From JBCBCP01 sp039817385 (lineage in GTDB: Bacteria > Pseudomonadota > Alphaproteobacteria > Rhodobacterales > Rhodobacteraceae): 64,000 nt of DNA. The DNA lies in assembly GCA_039817385.1 (NCBI GenBank), contig JBCBVY010000003.1:248001-312000 (forward strand). Direction: 5' to 3'. The notes beneath the pieces are model-generated. The model saw only the letters and a list, made by a program, of their open reading frames with translations. It ran no database searches and had not been told where the DNA came from. Made by a program: the position numbers and the translations under genes. Shown piece after piece: positions 42,381 through 50,369 of the stretch. The first letter of the stretch is position 1; the number at the start of each line of letters is the position of its first letter.

Positions 42381-43894
42381 CGAAGAAATTGCTGGAACTG
42401 GCGGGGGTGACCAAAGCCTATCCCGGCGTCGTCGCAAATGATGCTGTCGATCTGGACATCCTGCCGGGCGAAATTCACGCGCTGCTGGGCGAGAACGGGG
42501 CGGGCAAGTCGACACTGGTCAAGATGATCTACGGCCTTGTCGCGCCGGATGCAGGCACGATGGTGATGAACGGCGCGCCCCATACGCCAGCGGACCCGCG
42601 CGCCGCCCGTGCGGCGGGTGTGGGCATGGTGTTTCAGCATTTCTCGCTGTTCGACGCGCTGTCGGTTGCGGAGAACATCGCGCTGGGGATGGAAAACCCG
42701 CCGCCGATGGGCCAGCTTGCCGCGCGGATCGCGGAGGTGTCGGAGATGTACGGCCTGCCCCTGGCGCCGCAGCGGATCGTTGGCGATCTGAGCGCCGGAG
42801 AGCGGCAAAGGGTGGAGATCATCCGCTGCCTGTTGCAGGCGCCAAAGCTGTTGATCATGGATGAGCCGACCTCGGTGCTAACGCCGCAGGAGGTCGAGAT
42901 CCTGTTCGAAACCCTGCGCAAGCTGCGCAGCGAGGGCACGGCGACCCTATATATCTCGCACAAGTTGGAGGAAATCCGCACGCTGTGTGATGCGGCGACC
43001 ATCCTGCGAGGGGGCAAGGTGGTTGCGACCTGTGTGCCCGCGGAGCGGTCCGCGCGGGATATGGCGGAGCTGATGGTTGGCTCCAGCCTGAATACGCCGA
43101 CGAAGGCGGCGCCCGCGGCGGGCAATGTGCTGTTGGAACTGCGGGGCCTTTCGCTGCCACCCGGGTCAGCCTTCGGGATGCCGCTGCGTGAGGTGTCATT
43201 GTCGGTGCAAGCGGGGGAAATCCTCGGCATTGGCGGTGTGGCTGGGAACGGGCAGGACGAGTTGCTCGCCGCGCTGTCGGGCGAGGCGCGCAGTCCAGCC
43301 GGCTCCGTATGGTTTGAAGGGCGCGATGTGTCACGACTGGGGCCGGAGGCACGGCGGGTCGCGGGTCTCCTGTGTGCACCAGAAGAGCGGCTGGGCCATG
43401 CGGCGGCGCCCGATATGAGCCTGACCGAAAACGCAATGCTGACCGGCGCCGCGCGGCAGAACCTTGCGCGGAGCGGGTGGCTGGACTGGGCTGCGGCGCG
43501 CGGATTTGCCGAGCAGGTGATTTCGACCTTTGACGTGCGCACCCCCGGCCCCGGCACAGCCGCGCGGGCGCTGTCCGGCGGGAACCTTCAGAAGTTCGTG
43601 ATTGGCCGCGAAGTACTTCAGGCCCCGCGCGTGTTGGTGGTGAACCAGCCGACATGGGGCGTGGATGCCGCCGCCGCCGCCGCGATCCGGCAGGCGCTGA
43701 TGGACCTGGCTGCGGACGGCGCGGCGGTTGTGGTCATAAGCCAGGACCTCGATGAGGTGATTGAGATTGCGGACCGCTTTGCCGCGCTGAACGAAGGGCG
43801 TTTGTCGGAGGCGCGTGCGACGTCCAGCCTCGACGTAGAGCAGATCGGCCTGATGCTGGGCGGGGCGCACGGGATGGAGGTGGCCCATGTCTGA
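42377..43894 (+). CDS. BMP-type nucleoside/purine ABC transporter ATPase
   Basis: A 505-residue protein with two nucleotide-binding domains in tandem. Domain 1 has Walker A GENGAGKST, signature LSAGERQRVEI and Walker B LLIMDEPTSVL. Domain 2 has a degenerate Walker A (GVAGNGQDE) and signature LSGGNLQKFVIGRE, as usual for the family that works with BMP-family binding proteins. The frame is open into xdhC, but the family start MTKKLLELAGVTKAYPG fixes the ATG at 42377. It overlaps the next gene by eight bases. Its position in the xdh operon suggests purine base or nucleoside uptake. Confidence 0.93.
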   Translation: MTKKLLELAGVTKAYPGVVANDAVDLDILPGEIHALLGENGAGKSTLVKMIYGLVAPDAGTMVMNGAPHTPADPRAARAAGVGMVFQHFSLFDALSVAENIALGMENPPPMGQLAARIAEVSEMYGLPLAPQRIVGDLSAGERQRVEIIRCLLQAPKLLIMDEPTSVLTPQEVEILFETLRKLRSEGTATLYISHKLEEIRTLCDAATILRGGKVVATCVPAERSARDMAELMVGSSLNTPTKAAPAAGNVLLELRGLSLPPGSAFGMPLREVSLSVQAGEILGIGGVAGNGQDELLAALSGEARSPAGSVWFEGRDVSRLGPEARRVAGLLCAPEERLGHAAAPDMSLTENAMLTGAARQNLARSGWLDWAAARGFAEQVISTFDVRTPGPGTAARALSGGNLQKFVIGREVLQAPRVLVVNQPTWGVDAAAAAAIRQALMDLAADGAAVVVISQDLDEVIEIADRFAALNEGRLSEARATSSLDVEQIGLMLGGAHGMEVAHV

Positions 43895-45035
43895 GGTCGC
43901 GCCAGTGGCAAATCGGCCCTCCGGGGGGAGTATTTCTGGCCAAGTGAAGCGGCTGGGCCTGCGCCTTGAGAAGCGGCCGGAGCCTTCGGCGGCGATGGCC
44001 TATCTGACGCCCGTGCTGGCCGTGTTGTTGACGATGGTGTTTGGCGGGGCGCTTTTTGCGGTGTTGGGCAAAGACCCGATTGACGCGATCCTGACGATTT
44101 TCTGGGAGCCTTTGTTCGGGGAATTCGCGTTTTTCTATCGCCCGCAATTGTTGATCAAGGGCGCGCCCTTGGTCCTTATTGCGCTGGGCCTGTCCTTGGG
44201 GTTTCGCGCGGGTATCTGGAATATCGGCGCCGAAGGTCAGTATATCATCGGCGCGATTTGCGGGGCGGGGGCGGCGCTGGCGCTGTATCCACTTGAATCG
44301 CCGTTGATTTTTCCGCTGATGATTGCCTGCGGGGCTTTGGGCGGCTTTGCCTGGGCGATGATCCCGGCGCTTTTGCGGGTGCGGTTTGGGACAAACGAAA
44401 TCCTTGTCAGCCTCATGCTGGTCTATGTGGCCGAGCAGCTTTTGGCGTCTATGGCATTGGGATTGCTGCGAAATCCCGAAGGCTTCGGGTTCCCGGGAAG
44501 CCGCAACCTGCAGCAGTACCCGTCAGCCCATAACGCGGACATCATCGCGAATACGGGCATGCATTGGGGCGTTGTCGCGGCGCTGATCGCGGTGATCTTT
44601 GCCTACACGCTGCTCGCGCGGCACCGGATGGGCTTTGCGATCAAGGTCACGGGCAGCGCGCCGCGGGCGGCGAAGTTCGGCGGGATTTCGGCGGGAAAGG
44701 TTGTGGTGTTTTGCCTGGGCCTGTCGGGCGCCTTGGCCGGGCTTGCGGGGATGTTTGAGGTCGCAGGCCCGTCGGGGCAGATCACCATCGACTTCAACGT
44801 GGGCTACGGGTTTACCGCAATCATCGTGGCGTTTCTGGGCCGTTTGAACCCGCTGGGGATTGTGGCCGCGGGGCTGCTATTGGCGCTGACCTATATCGGC
44901 GGGGACATCGCGCAGAGCCAACTGCAACTGCCGTCAAGCGCGATTCAGGTGTTTCAGGGGATGCTGTTGTTTTTCCTCCTGGCGCTGGATGTGCTGACGA
45001 ATTACCGGCTGCGCTTTGGCGCGGGGGAGGCCTGA
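43887..45035 (+). CDS. ABC transporter permease, nucleoside/purine type (first)
   Basis: A 382-residue permease of the branched-chain/ribose family (BPD_transp_2) with about ten membrane helices. Conserved parts include GAPLVLIALGLSLGFRAGIWNIGAEGQYIIGA and the EAA-like region RAAKFGGISAGKVVVFCLGLSGALAGLAGMFEV. The N-terminal ~35 residues before the first helix (MSEVAPVANRPSGGSISGQ...) are encoded partly by a dispersed repeat at 43914-43949. The ATG overlaps the ATPase gene. It is followed by a 90-bp gap with a direct repeat. Confidence 0.9.
   Translation: MSEVAPVANRPSGGSISGQVKRLGLRLEKRPEPSAAMAYLTPVLAVLLTMVFGGALFAVLGKDPIDAILTIFWEPLFGEFAFFYRPQLLIKGAPLVLIALGLSLGFRAGIWNIGAEGQYIIGAICGAGAALALYPLESPLIFPLMIACGALGGFAWAMIPALLRVRFGTNEILVSLMLVYVAEQLLASMALGLLRNPEGFGFPGSRNLQQYPSAHNADIIANTGMHWGVVAALIAVIFAYTLLARHRMGFAIKVTGSAPRAAKFGGISAGKVVVFCLGLSGALAGLAGMFEVAGPSGQITIDFNVGYGFTAIIVAFLGRLNPLGIVAAGLLLALTYIGGDIAQSQLQLPSSAIQVFQGMLLFFLLALDVLTNYRLRFGAGEA
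43914..43949. repeat. dispersed repeat in the permease N-terminal coding region
   Basis: The 36-bp stretch beginning CGGCCCTCCGGGGG and containing TATTTCTGGCCAAGTGAAG matches 31860-31895 at 28 of 36 positions and shares the TATTT-TGGCCA core with 17836-17868. It encodes RPSGGSISGQVK near the permease N-terminus, before the first membrane helix. Confidence 0.7.
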
Positions 45036-45040
45036 AATGC

Positions 45041-45084
45041 ACGTTTTGTACAGTTTTCGGACCCCCGATGTAACGTTTTGTACA
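45041..45084. promoter_or_regulatory. 12-bp direct repeat between the two permease genes
   Basis: ACGTTTTGTACA occurs at 45041-45052 and again at 45073-45084, exactly 32 bp apart, about three helical turns. The gap is A+T rich relative to the flanks. It is the only sizeable gap in the xdh/BMP operon before the second permease, so it may be an internal promoter or regulator site. Confidence 0.6.
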
Positions 45085-45125
45085 TTTTCCAATCCGCGTT
45101 TCCGGGCCGGCACGGAGGCTTTGGC

Positions 45126-46046
45126 ATGGACCTGAGCGCCATCAATCCAGTCCTGCTGATCGCCGCGATGATCGGGGCGGCGACGCCGATCTTGCTGGCC
45201 GCCATCGGGGAGCTTGTTGTCGAGCGCGCGGGCGTTCTGAACCTCGGGGTCGAGGGGATGATGATTACCGGGGCGATCTGCGGGTTCATCATTGCGGTGA
45301 GTACCGGCTCCCCGACTGTCGGGTTTCTGGCGGCTGCTATTGGGGGCGCTTTGCTGTCGCTGCTGTTCGCGTTCCTGACGCAGGTGGCGCTGGCCAATCA
45401 GGTGGCCTCGGGGCTGGGGCTGACGTTGTTTGGCCTCGGCCTATCGGCGCTGATGGGGCAGAGCTATCAGGAGGTGCGCGCACCGCGCCCCGGGGGTGAG
45501 CCGTTCGCGGCGCTGGAAGGGCTGCCGGTCATCGGGCCAATCCTCTTTAGCCACCACTTCATGGTTTATGTTGGGATCGGGGTGGTTGCGGGTGTTTGGG
45601 CGGTGCTGAAATACACGCGCGTCGGGTTGATCCTGCGCGCGGTGGGCGAGAACCACGATGCGGCGCACGCGCTGGGCTACAAGGTCAAGCGGGTGCGCAC
45701 GCTCGCCATCCTATTCGGCGGCGCCTGTGCGGGGCTGGGCGGTGCCTATATCAGCCTCATCCGGGTGCCACAGTGGACCGAAGGCATGACGGCGGGCGTG
45801 GGCTGGATCGCGCTGGCGCTGGTTGTCTTTGCCTCGTGGAAGCCGTGGCGCGCCCTGGCTGGTGCCTATCTTTTCGGCGGCCTGACGCAGCTGCAATTCA
45901 ACCTTCAAGGGGCGGGCGTTGCCATTCCGGTCGAGTATCTGGCAATGTCCCCCTATCTTGCGACGATCATTGCGCTTGTGCTGCTGTCGTCCGACACATC
46001 CCGCGCCCCCGGCTCACTGGGGCGCACATTCCATGCCTCAGGATAA
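45126..46046 (+). CDS. ABC transporter permease, nucleoside/purine type (second)
   Basis: A 306-residue permease of the same family with about eight to nine helices. Typical stretches are AATPILLAAIGELVVERAGVLNLGVEGMM and the coupling region GLILRAVGENHDAAHALGYKVKRVRTLAI. The two permeases form a heterodimer with the double ATPase. I chose the ATG at 45126 because MDLSAINPVLLIAAMIG fits the family; the open frame before it runs through the direct-repeat gap. The binding-protein gene follows after 25 bp. Confidence 0.92.
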   Translation: MDLSAINPVLLIAAMIGAATPILLAAIGELVVERAGVLNLGVEGMMITGAICGFIIAVSTGSPTVGFLAAAIGGALLSLLFAFLTQVALANQVASGLGLTLFGLGLSALMGQSYQEVRAPRPGGEPFAALEGLPVIGPILFSHHFMVYVGIGVVAGVWAVLKYTRVGLILRAVGENHDAAHALGYKVKRVRTLAILFGGACAGLGGAYISLIRVPQWTEGMTAGVGWIALALVVFASWKPWRALAGAYLFGGLTQLQFNLQGAGVAIPVEYLAMSPYLATIIALVLLSSDTSRAPGSLGRTFHASG

Positions 46047-46071
46047 GAGGCGACACGACGGGGAGTACCTG

Positions 46072-47157
46072 ATGAAATTGACGAAACTTCTGGCCAGCGC
46101 TGCGCTGGCGGTTGGCCTAGGCGGTGCTGCGCTGGCGGACGGGCATGGCGAGACGACGAAGGTCGGCTTTGTCTATGTCGGCCCGGTCGGCGATGGCGGC
46201 TGGACCTATGAGCATGACCAGGGCCGCCTCGCGGTCGAGGAAGCCTTTGGCGACAAGGTCGAGACGGTCTTTGTCGAGAACGTGCCCGAAGGGCCCGATG
46301 CCGAGCGGGTGATGACCCAGATGGCGCTGGACGGCGCGGACCTGATCTTTACCACCTCCTTCGGCTACATGGACGCGACCAACAACGTGGCGGCCAAGTT
46401 CCCGGACGTGAAGTTCGAACACGCAACCGGCTACAAGCGGCTGCACCCGAACGTGTCGACCTATTCCGCCCGCTTTTACGAGGGGCGCGCGGTGCAGGGG
46501 CATATCGCGGGGCAGATGACCAAGAGCAACATCATCGGCTACATCGCGTCTTTCCCGATCCCCGAGGTTATTCGCGGCATCAACGCAACCTACCTGCATG
46601 CCAAAGAGGTGAACCCCGATGTCGAGCTGCGGATCATCTGGGTCTACACGTGGTTTGACCCCTCCAAGGAAGCCGACGCGGCGCGCGCACTGATCGATCA
46701 GGGTGCGGACGTGGTGCTGCAGCACACCGATTCCACCGCGCCGCAGGCGGCCGCGGCCGAGGCGGGCAACGTGGTGACCTTTGGCCAGGCGTCGGACATG
46801 GCGGAGTTTGCGCCGTTCCCGCGTGTGTCCTCTATCATCGATGACTGGGCGCCATACTACATCGCACGTACGCAGGCCGTGATGGATGGCACCTGGGCGC
46901 AGATGGACACGTGGGACGGCATCGGGCCGGGCATGGTGAAGATTGGTGAGATCACGGATGCGGTCCCGGCAGAGGTGCGGGAAAGCGCGCTGGCGCTGAA
47001 AGAGCGGCTGCGGACCGGCGAATACCACGCCTTTACTGGGCCGATTGCCAAGCAGGACGGCAGCGCGTGGCTGGCGGAAGGCGAAGTGGCCGATGACGGC
47101 ACACTGGCGGGGATGAGCTTCTACGTCGAGGGCATCACTGGCGACATTCCGCAGTAA
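46072..47157 (+). CDS. BMP-family ABC transporter substrate-binding protein
   Basis: A 361-residue periplasmic protein. A signal peptide spans residues 1-23 (LASAALAVGLGGAALADG). The BMP/PnrA family pattern is clear in KVGFVYVGPVGDGGWTYEHDQGR, LIFTTSFGYMD, GYKRLHPNVSTYSARFYEGRA and IGYIASFPIPEVIRGINA. It has no lipobox, so it should be soluble in the periplasm. GGGGAG precedes the ATG. Family members bind nucleosides or related ligands; the co-operonic xanthine dehydrogenase points to a purine. A terminator follows at 47180-47208. Confidence 0.93.
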   Translation: MKLTKLLASAALAVGLGGAALADGHGETTKVGFVYVGPVGDGGWTYEHDQGRLAVEEAFGDKVETVFVENVPEGPDAERVMTQMALDGADLIFTTSFGYMDATNNVAAKFPDVKFEHATGYKRLHPNVSTYSARFYEGRAVQGHIAGQMTKSNIIGYIASFPIPEVIRGINATYLHAKEVNPDVELRIIWVYTWFDPSKEADAARALIDQGADVVLQHTDSTAPQAAAAEAGNVVTFGQASDMAEFAPFPRVSSIIDDWAPYYIARTQAVMDGTWAQMDTWDGIGPGMVKIGEITDAVPAEVRESALALKERLRTGEYHAFTGPIAKQDGSAWLAEGEVADDGTLAGMSFYVEGITGDIPQ

Positions 47158-47179
47158 GCGGGCTTTGATTGTGCGAAGG

Positions 47180-47208
47180 GGGCGGTGCCGCGCGGTGCCG
47201 CCCTTTTT
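47180..47208 (+). terminator. intrinsic terminator of the xdh/BMP operon
   Basis: A stem of ten pairs (GGGCGGTGCC with GGTGCCGCCC, two G-U pairs in RNA), GCGC loop, followed by TTTTT at 47204-47208. It lies 22 bp after the binding-protein stop and ends just before the stop of the convergent ankyrin gene. Confidence 0.85.
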
Positions 47209-47212
47209 CGTG

Positions 47213-47860
47213 TCAGGCAAGGGCGGCGCAAAGCGCTTCTGCCACGCCCGCGCGGGCGGGATGTGCGCTGGTTTGCGCGAGCATCAGCGGGGTCTGCCCG
47301 CCGCCGTACATGTGCGCGGTGGCGCGTGGATCGGCGCCTTTTGCAATCAGGCGTTCGGCGAGGGCCGGGGCGTTTTCAGGCACGACCTGTCGGTGGCTTT
47401 CCACGCCGTTGGCCCCCAGGTAGTGCGGCAGGGTCGCGCCGTGACCATAGGCGGAGCACGCGGTGGCGAGGTGCGGCCCGGCGTCCAGGCTGTGCGTCAG
47501 GGCATCTATGTCACCGCTCAGCAGAGCGTCGAGCGCAGCCTCAAAGGCCGCATCGGGCGGGGAATCGGGTAGGTTGTCAGGGTCCGCGAAGCCGTATTCC
47601 CGCGCGATGGTCTGCACAGCATCCGCTTGGGCAAACGGCGGGTCAAAAAGCGTATCGAGGCGCGTGCCAGCAGCTCTCGGCCACCATGAGAAAAGCTGCA
47701 TCGCCGCGCGGGTGTCGCGGCGGGTGTAAGCATCCAAAAGGGTGTCCGCCTGCGCGGTGATCTGGGTGCGGATGGGCTGTGCGCGAAAGGCAGGATTCGC
47801 AAGCCCGGGGTAAAGCGCGCGGATGGCGGCAACTTCGGGCGCGATGTAGATGGCAGGCAT
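47213..47860 (-). CDS. ankyrin-repeat-like protein
   Basis: A 215-residue soluble protein. The C-terminal half shows ankyrin-like units: FEAALDALLSGDIDALTHSLDAGPHL and APALAERLIAKGADPRATAHMYGGGQTPLMLAQTSAHP, each in pieces resembling the helix-turn-helix and GADPN-type turn. The N-terminal half (MPAIYIAPEVAAIRALYPGLANPAFR, WWPRAAGTRLDTLFDPPF) has no recognised domain. It presumably mediates protein contacts. It is convergent with the BMP gene and followed upstream by small genes on the same strand. Confidence 0.75.
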   Translation of the reverse strand: MPAIYIAPEVAAIRALYPGLANPAFRAQPIRTQITAQADTLLDAYTRRDTRAAMQLFSWWPRAAGTRLDTLFDPPFAQADAVQTIAREYGFADPDNLPDSPPDAAFEAALDALLSGDIDALTHSLDAGPHLATACSAYGHGATLPHYLGANGVESHRQVVPENAPALAERLIAKGADPRATAHMYGGGQTPLMLAQTSAHPARAGVAEALCAALA

Positions 47861-47932
47861 TGTGCGGCGCCTTTTATGTCTGGCGCCGCAAGCCTATTGC
47901 GCAACGCCCCTACCGTCAGGGACGAAAGGCGA

Positions 47933-48175
47933 TCAGGCAGGCGCGTTCAGGGCCGCGTAGATGCGGTCTTTCAGCGCCATGCGTTCCTTGCGCATCTCGA
48001 TTATGTCGAGGTCGGAGGCAGGCTCGATATTGGTTTCGGCCCGGTGCACCGCGCGGTTGATCGTGTGGTACTCTTCCGCCAGTCGGGCGAAATGCGCGTC
48101 GGTCTGGCGCAGGGTCGAGATGCGTTCAGCATGTTCAGGAAAGTCGCTGGCAAGCTCGTGTGGGGTGTGGGTCAT
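47933..48175 (-). CDS. YdcH/DUF465 family protein
   Basis: An 80-residue helical protein with the family pattern ISTLRQTDAHFARLAEEYHTINRAVHRAE and EMRKERMALKDRIYAAL, forming a helical hairpin. Function is unknown, though such genes are common in alphaproteobacteria. GGAGG precedes the ATG at 48175, which is better placed than an upstream in-frame start. Confidence 0.88.
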   Translation of the reverse strand: MTHTPHELASDFPEHAERISTLRQTDAHFARLAEEYHTINRAVHRAETNIEPASDLDIIEMRKERMALKDRIYAALNAPA

Positions 48176-48252
48176 AAGATCCTCCGTGAGTGACAGGGGC
48201 ATGGAAACACGGGCGTACGGCCACCTCCTTGACCGGGATCAAACCCAGCAGT

Positions 48253-48957
48253 TCATCCCGGGAAAATTTGCATCATCGCCGCCTCGAACCTGGCCCAGGT
48301 CATCGTGGCCTTGTTGCCTGCATATCCGTGGTAGTGGGATTTGCCCGTGTCATTGGGCAGACCCGCCCAGATCTTTGCGAGGTTGTTCATAAAAGCCTGC
48401 CGCGGCAGCTTGCCCGCAAGGAACCGCGCGAGCCCCGCATCCGCCAGCAGCTCGTCTGCCAGCTTGTCCTGCAAGGCGGGGGAGAAGCGGGTGTTCGGGT
48501 GGGTGCCGGTGCGTTCCATCAGGCTCCGCAGGGTGCGCGGGATGAACTGGTAGCGGCCGATGGCATGGGGCTGGCCCGGGGTTGCGTCGATCCAGTCGTA
48601 GATTTGCTGCACCGTCATCTGGGTCGGCGGCCGGGGCGTTTTGACCCGGGCGCCGTGTTGCACCGCATCATACCCTTTTTTGCCCGCCTCCGCCTTGGCG
48701 ATCAGGTCGCGCAGGGCTCCGATCCGGGCGTTGCGCGGTCCGTGCAAGACCGGTGCGGGGCCCGGGGCAAAAAGGCCCGCGCCGGGGCCAGCGAAAAGGC
48801 TCGCCCCCTGCCCCGCCGCGCGGGCGGACGTATCGACGAAGCTGCCCCGCGGCTCCATCAAGCTGCCGCGTGCCATCACGGAGACGACCTGCGCCGAGGC
48901 GAGGCGCACCCACAGGGCACATTGCAGCACAATGAGGATAGCCATGAAGATGCGCAT
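48253..48957 (-). CDS. exported lysozyme-like (GH104-type) protein
   Basis: A 234-residue protein with a signal peptide (MRIFMAILIVLQCALWVRLASAQ). A Gly/Pro-rich spacer to about residue 75 is followed by a lysozyme-like domain: LRDLIAKAEAGKKGYDAVQHGA, where Glu90 aligns with the catalytic Glu of lambda-endolysin-like enzymes, and AIGRYQFIPRTLRSLMERTG. The C-terminal part KLADELLADAGLARFLAGKL continues the helical domain. It may cut peptidoglycan. There are no phage genes nearby, so it is not a prophage remnant on this evidence. Confidence 0.75.
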   Translation of the reverse strand: MRIFMAILIVLQCALWVRLASAQVVSVMARGSLMEPRGSFVDTSARAAGQGASLFAGPGAGLFAPGPAPVLHGPRNARIGALRDLIAKAEAGKKGYDAVQHGARVKTPRPPTQMTVQQIYDWIDATPGQPHAIGRYQFIPRTLRSLMERTGTHPNTRFSPALQDKLADELLADAGLARFLAGKLPRQAFMNNLAKIWAGLPNDTGKSHYHGYAGNKATMTWARFEAAMMQIFPG

Positions 48958-49064
48958 CGGCGGCTCCGTTCTGAAACCCGTTTGTGCTGTTTTCGCTGAA
49001 CCCGGTTACCGGAACCTTGCCGCGCCTGGCGCAAAATCATTCAAATGCGGTGCATCTGCGCGGC

Positions 49065-49724
49065 CTAGAGATGCTGGTCAAACTGGTCCCAGACCGGCTT
49101 TAGGTCCTGCACCCGCGCCAGCGTCGCCTTGAGCACGCCTGCCTCCTGCCAGCCTTCGACGGGGATGGACAGGGTGAACCCCTTGCGGCGCAGCAGATCG
49201 GCGTGCGGGTGGTCTTGGTCGTAAGGTTTGGGCACGCGTTTCAGCGGCTCCGGCCCCCAATCGCCAAATTCCGCGCCCTTCTCCACCGCGTCCTCCAGCG
49301 CACCCTTCAGCCCATCGCCCCAGCTGTCCACAAAGGCGCGGTAGCGGGTCAGCCCTTCGCCCTGAAGGCCCACAACCCCCATCGCGAGGACGAGATAATC
49401 GGGGCTGAGACCCCAGAACCACGATGGCGCCAGCACGTCGGGGTCCGCAGGCGACCAGAGCAGGTGCAGATGCGCGTTCAGCGGCGTTTTGTCCTTGGAA
49501 AAGCGCACGTCGCGGTAGATGCGAAAGACCTTGGGCTTGTGCGCCTTGCCGGTGATCCGGGCGAGGTCTTCGGCCATCAGATCCGCGAAAAGGGCCGCGG
49601 GCGTGGCGATCTGGGTCTTGTAGCGGGCCTTATGCGGCTCGAACCATTCTTTGGAATTGTTCGTTCGCAATTCCGTAAAGAATGCCTGCGCATCGCGCAC
49701 CAGCCCGTCGAACCCATCCGCCAT
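49065..49724 (-). CDS. TIGR02453/DUF2461 family protein
   Basis: A 219-residue protein of a widespread family of unknown function. Typical stretches are FFTELRTNNSKEWFEPHKARY, FRIYRDVRFSKDKTPLNAHLHL and GLSPDYLVLAMGVVGLQGE. GGGAGAG precedes the ATG at 49724; the frame continues upstream into the divergent GST gene, which is not plausible coding. It is divergent from the GST with only 36 bp between the starts. Confidence 0.87.
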   Translation of the reverse strand: MADGFDGLVRDAQAFFTELRTNNSKEWFEPHKARYKTQIATPAALFADLMAEDLARITGKAHKPKVFRIYRDVRFSKDKTPLNAHLHLLWSPADPDVLAPSWFWGLSPDYLVLAMGVVGLQGEGLTRYRAFVDSWGDGLKGALEDAVEKGAEFGDWGPEPLKRVPKPYDQDHPHADLLRRKGFTLSIPVEGWQEAGVLKATLARVQDLKPVWDQFDQHL

Positions 49725-49760
49725 CTTGTCTCTCCCGTGCTTGCGGGGCAACGTAGCGCC

Positions 49761-50369
49761 ATGATCATTTTGCACCACCTGAACCGCTCCCGCTCGCACC
49801 GTATCCTGTGGCTGCTCGAAGAGATTGGCGCGCACTACAAGGTGCAAGCCTATCAGCGCGACCCAAAGACCAACCTTGCCCCGCCCGAGTTGACGGCGAT
49901 CCACCCGCTGGGAAAATCGCCGATGGTGGAGATCGATGGCCGTCTGGTCACCGAAAGCGCAGCGATTGTAGAGCTGCTTTGCGCCGCGCATGCCCCGCAG
50001 ATGGTGCCGGAGCCCGGGACGGACGCCTATATCCAGCACCTTGAGCTGATGCACTTTGCCGAAGGCTCGGCGATGACGCCGATCTTGCTGAACCTCTATG
50101 TCGGGCGGCTCGGCGCGGCAGGCGCGCCGCTGCACCCGCGGATCGAAGAGCAGCTGAATGCCCATTACGGCTACATGAACGACATGCTGCGCCCCTCGGG
50201 TCATTTTGTGCTGGATGATCTGTCAGCGGCGGACATCATGCTGTCCTTCCCCGCAGAGATCGCGATGCTGCAAAAGCGCGGCGATGATTTCCCGCGGCTG
50301 CGGGACTTTGTGGAACGTATCCATGCGCGGCCCGCCTATGCCCGCGCCACGGCGCTGGGGCACGGGTGA
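49761..50369 (+). CDS. glutathione S-transferase family protein
   Basis: A 202-residue GST. The N-terminal thioredoxin-fold domain has MIILHHLNRSRSHRILWLLEEIG with a Ser in the catalytic position, and GKSPMVEIDGRLVTESAAIVELL with the cis-Pro and the Glu-Ser glutathione site. The helical C-terminal domain ends RIHARPAYARA. The substrate is unknown. It begins a three-gene overlapping unit with an aldo-keto reductase and an FAD amine oxidase, which suggests a shared pathway or detoxification role. Confidence 0.9.
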   Translation: MIILHHLNRSRSHRILWLLEEIGAHYKVQAYQRDPKTNLAPPELTAIHPLGKSPMVEIDGRLVTESAAIVELLCAAHAPQMVPEPGTDAYIQHLELMHFAEGSAMTPILLNLYVGRLGAAGAPLHPRIEEQLNAHYGYMNDMLRPSGHFVLDDLSAADIMLSFPAEIAMLQKRGDDFPRLRDFVERIHARPAYARATALGHG

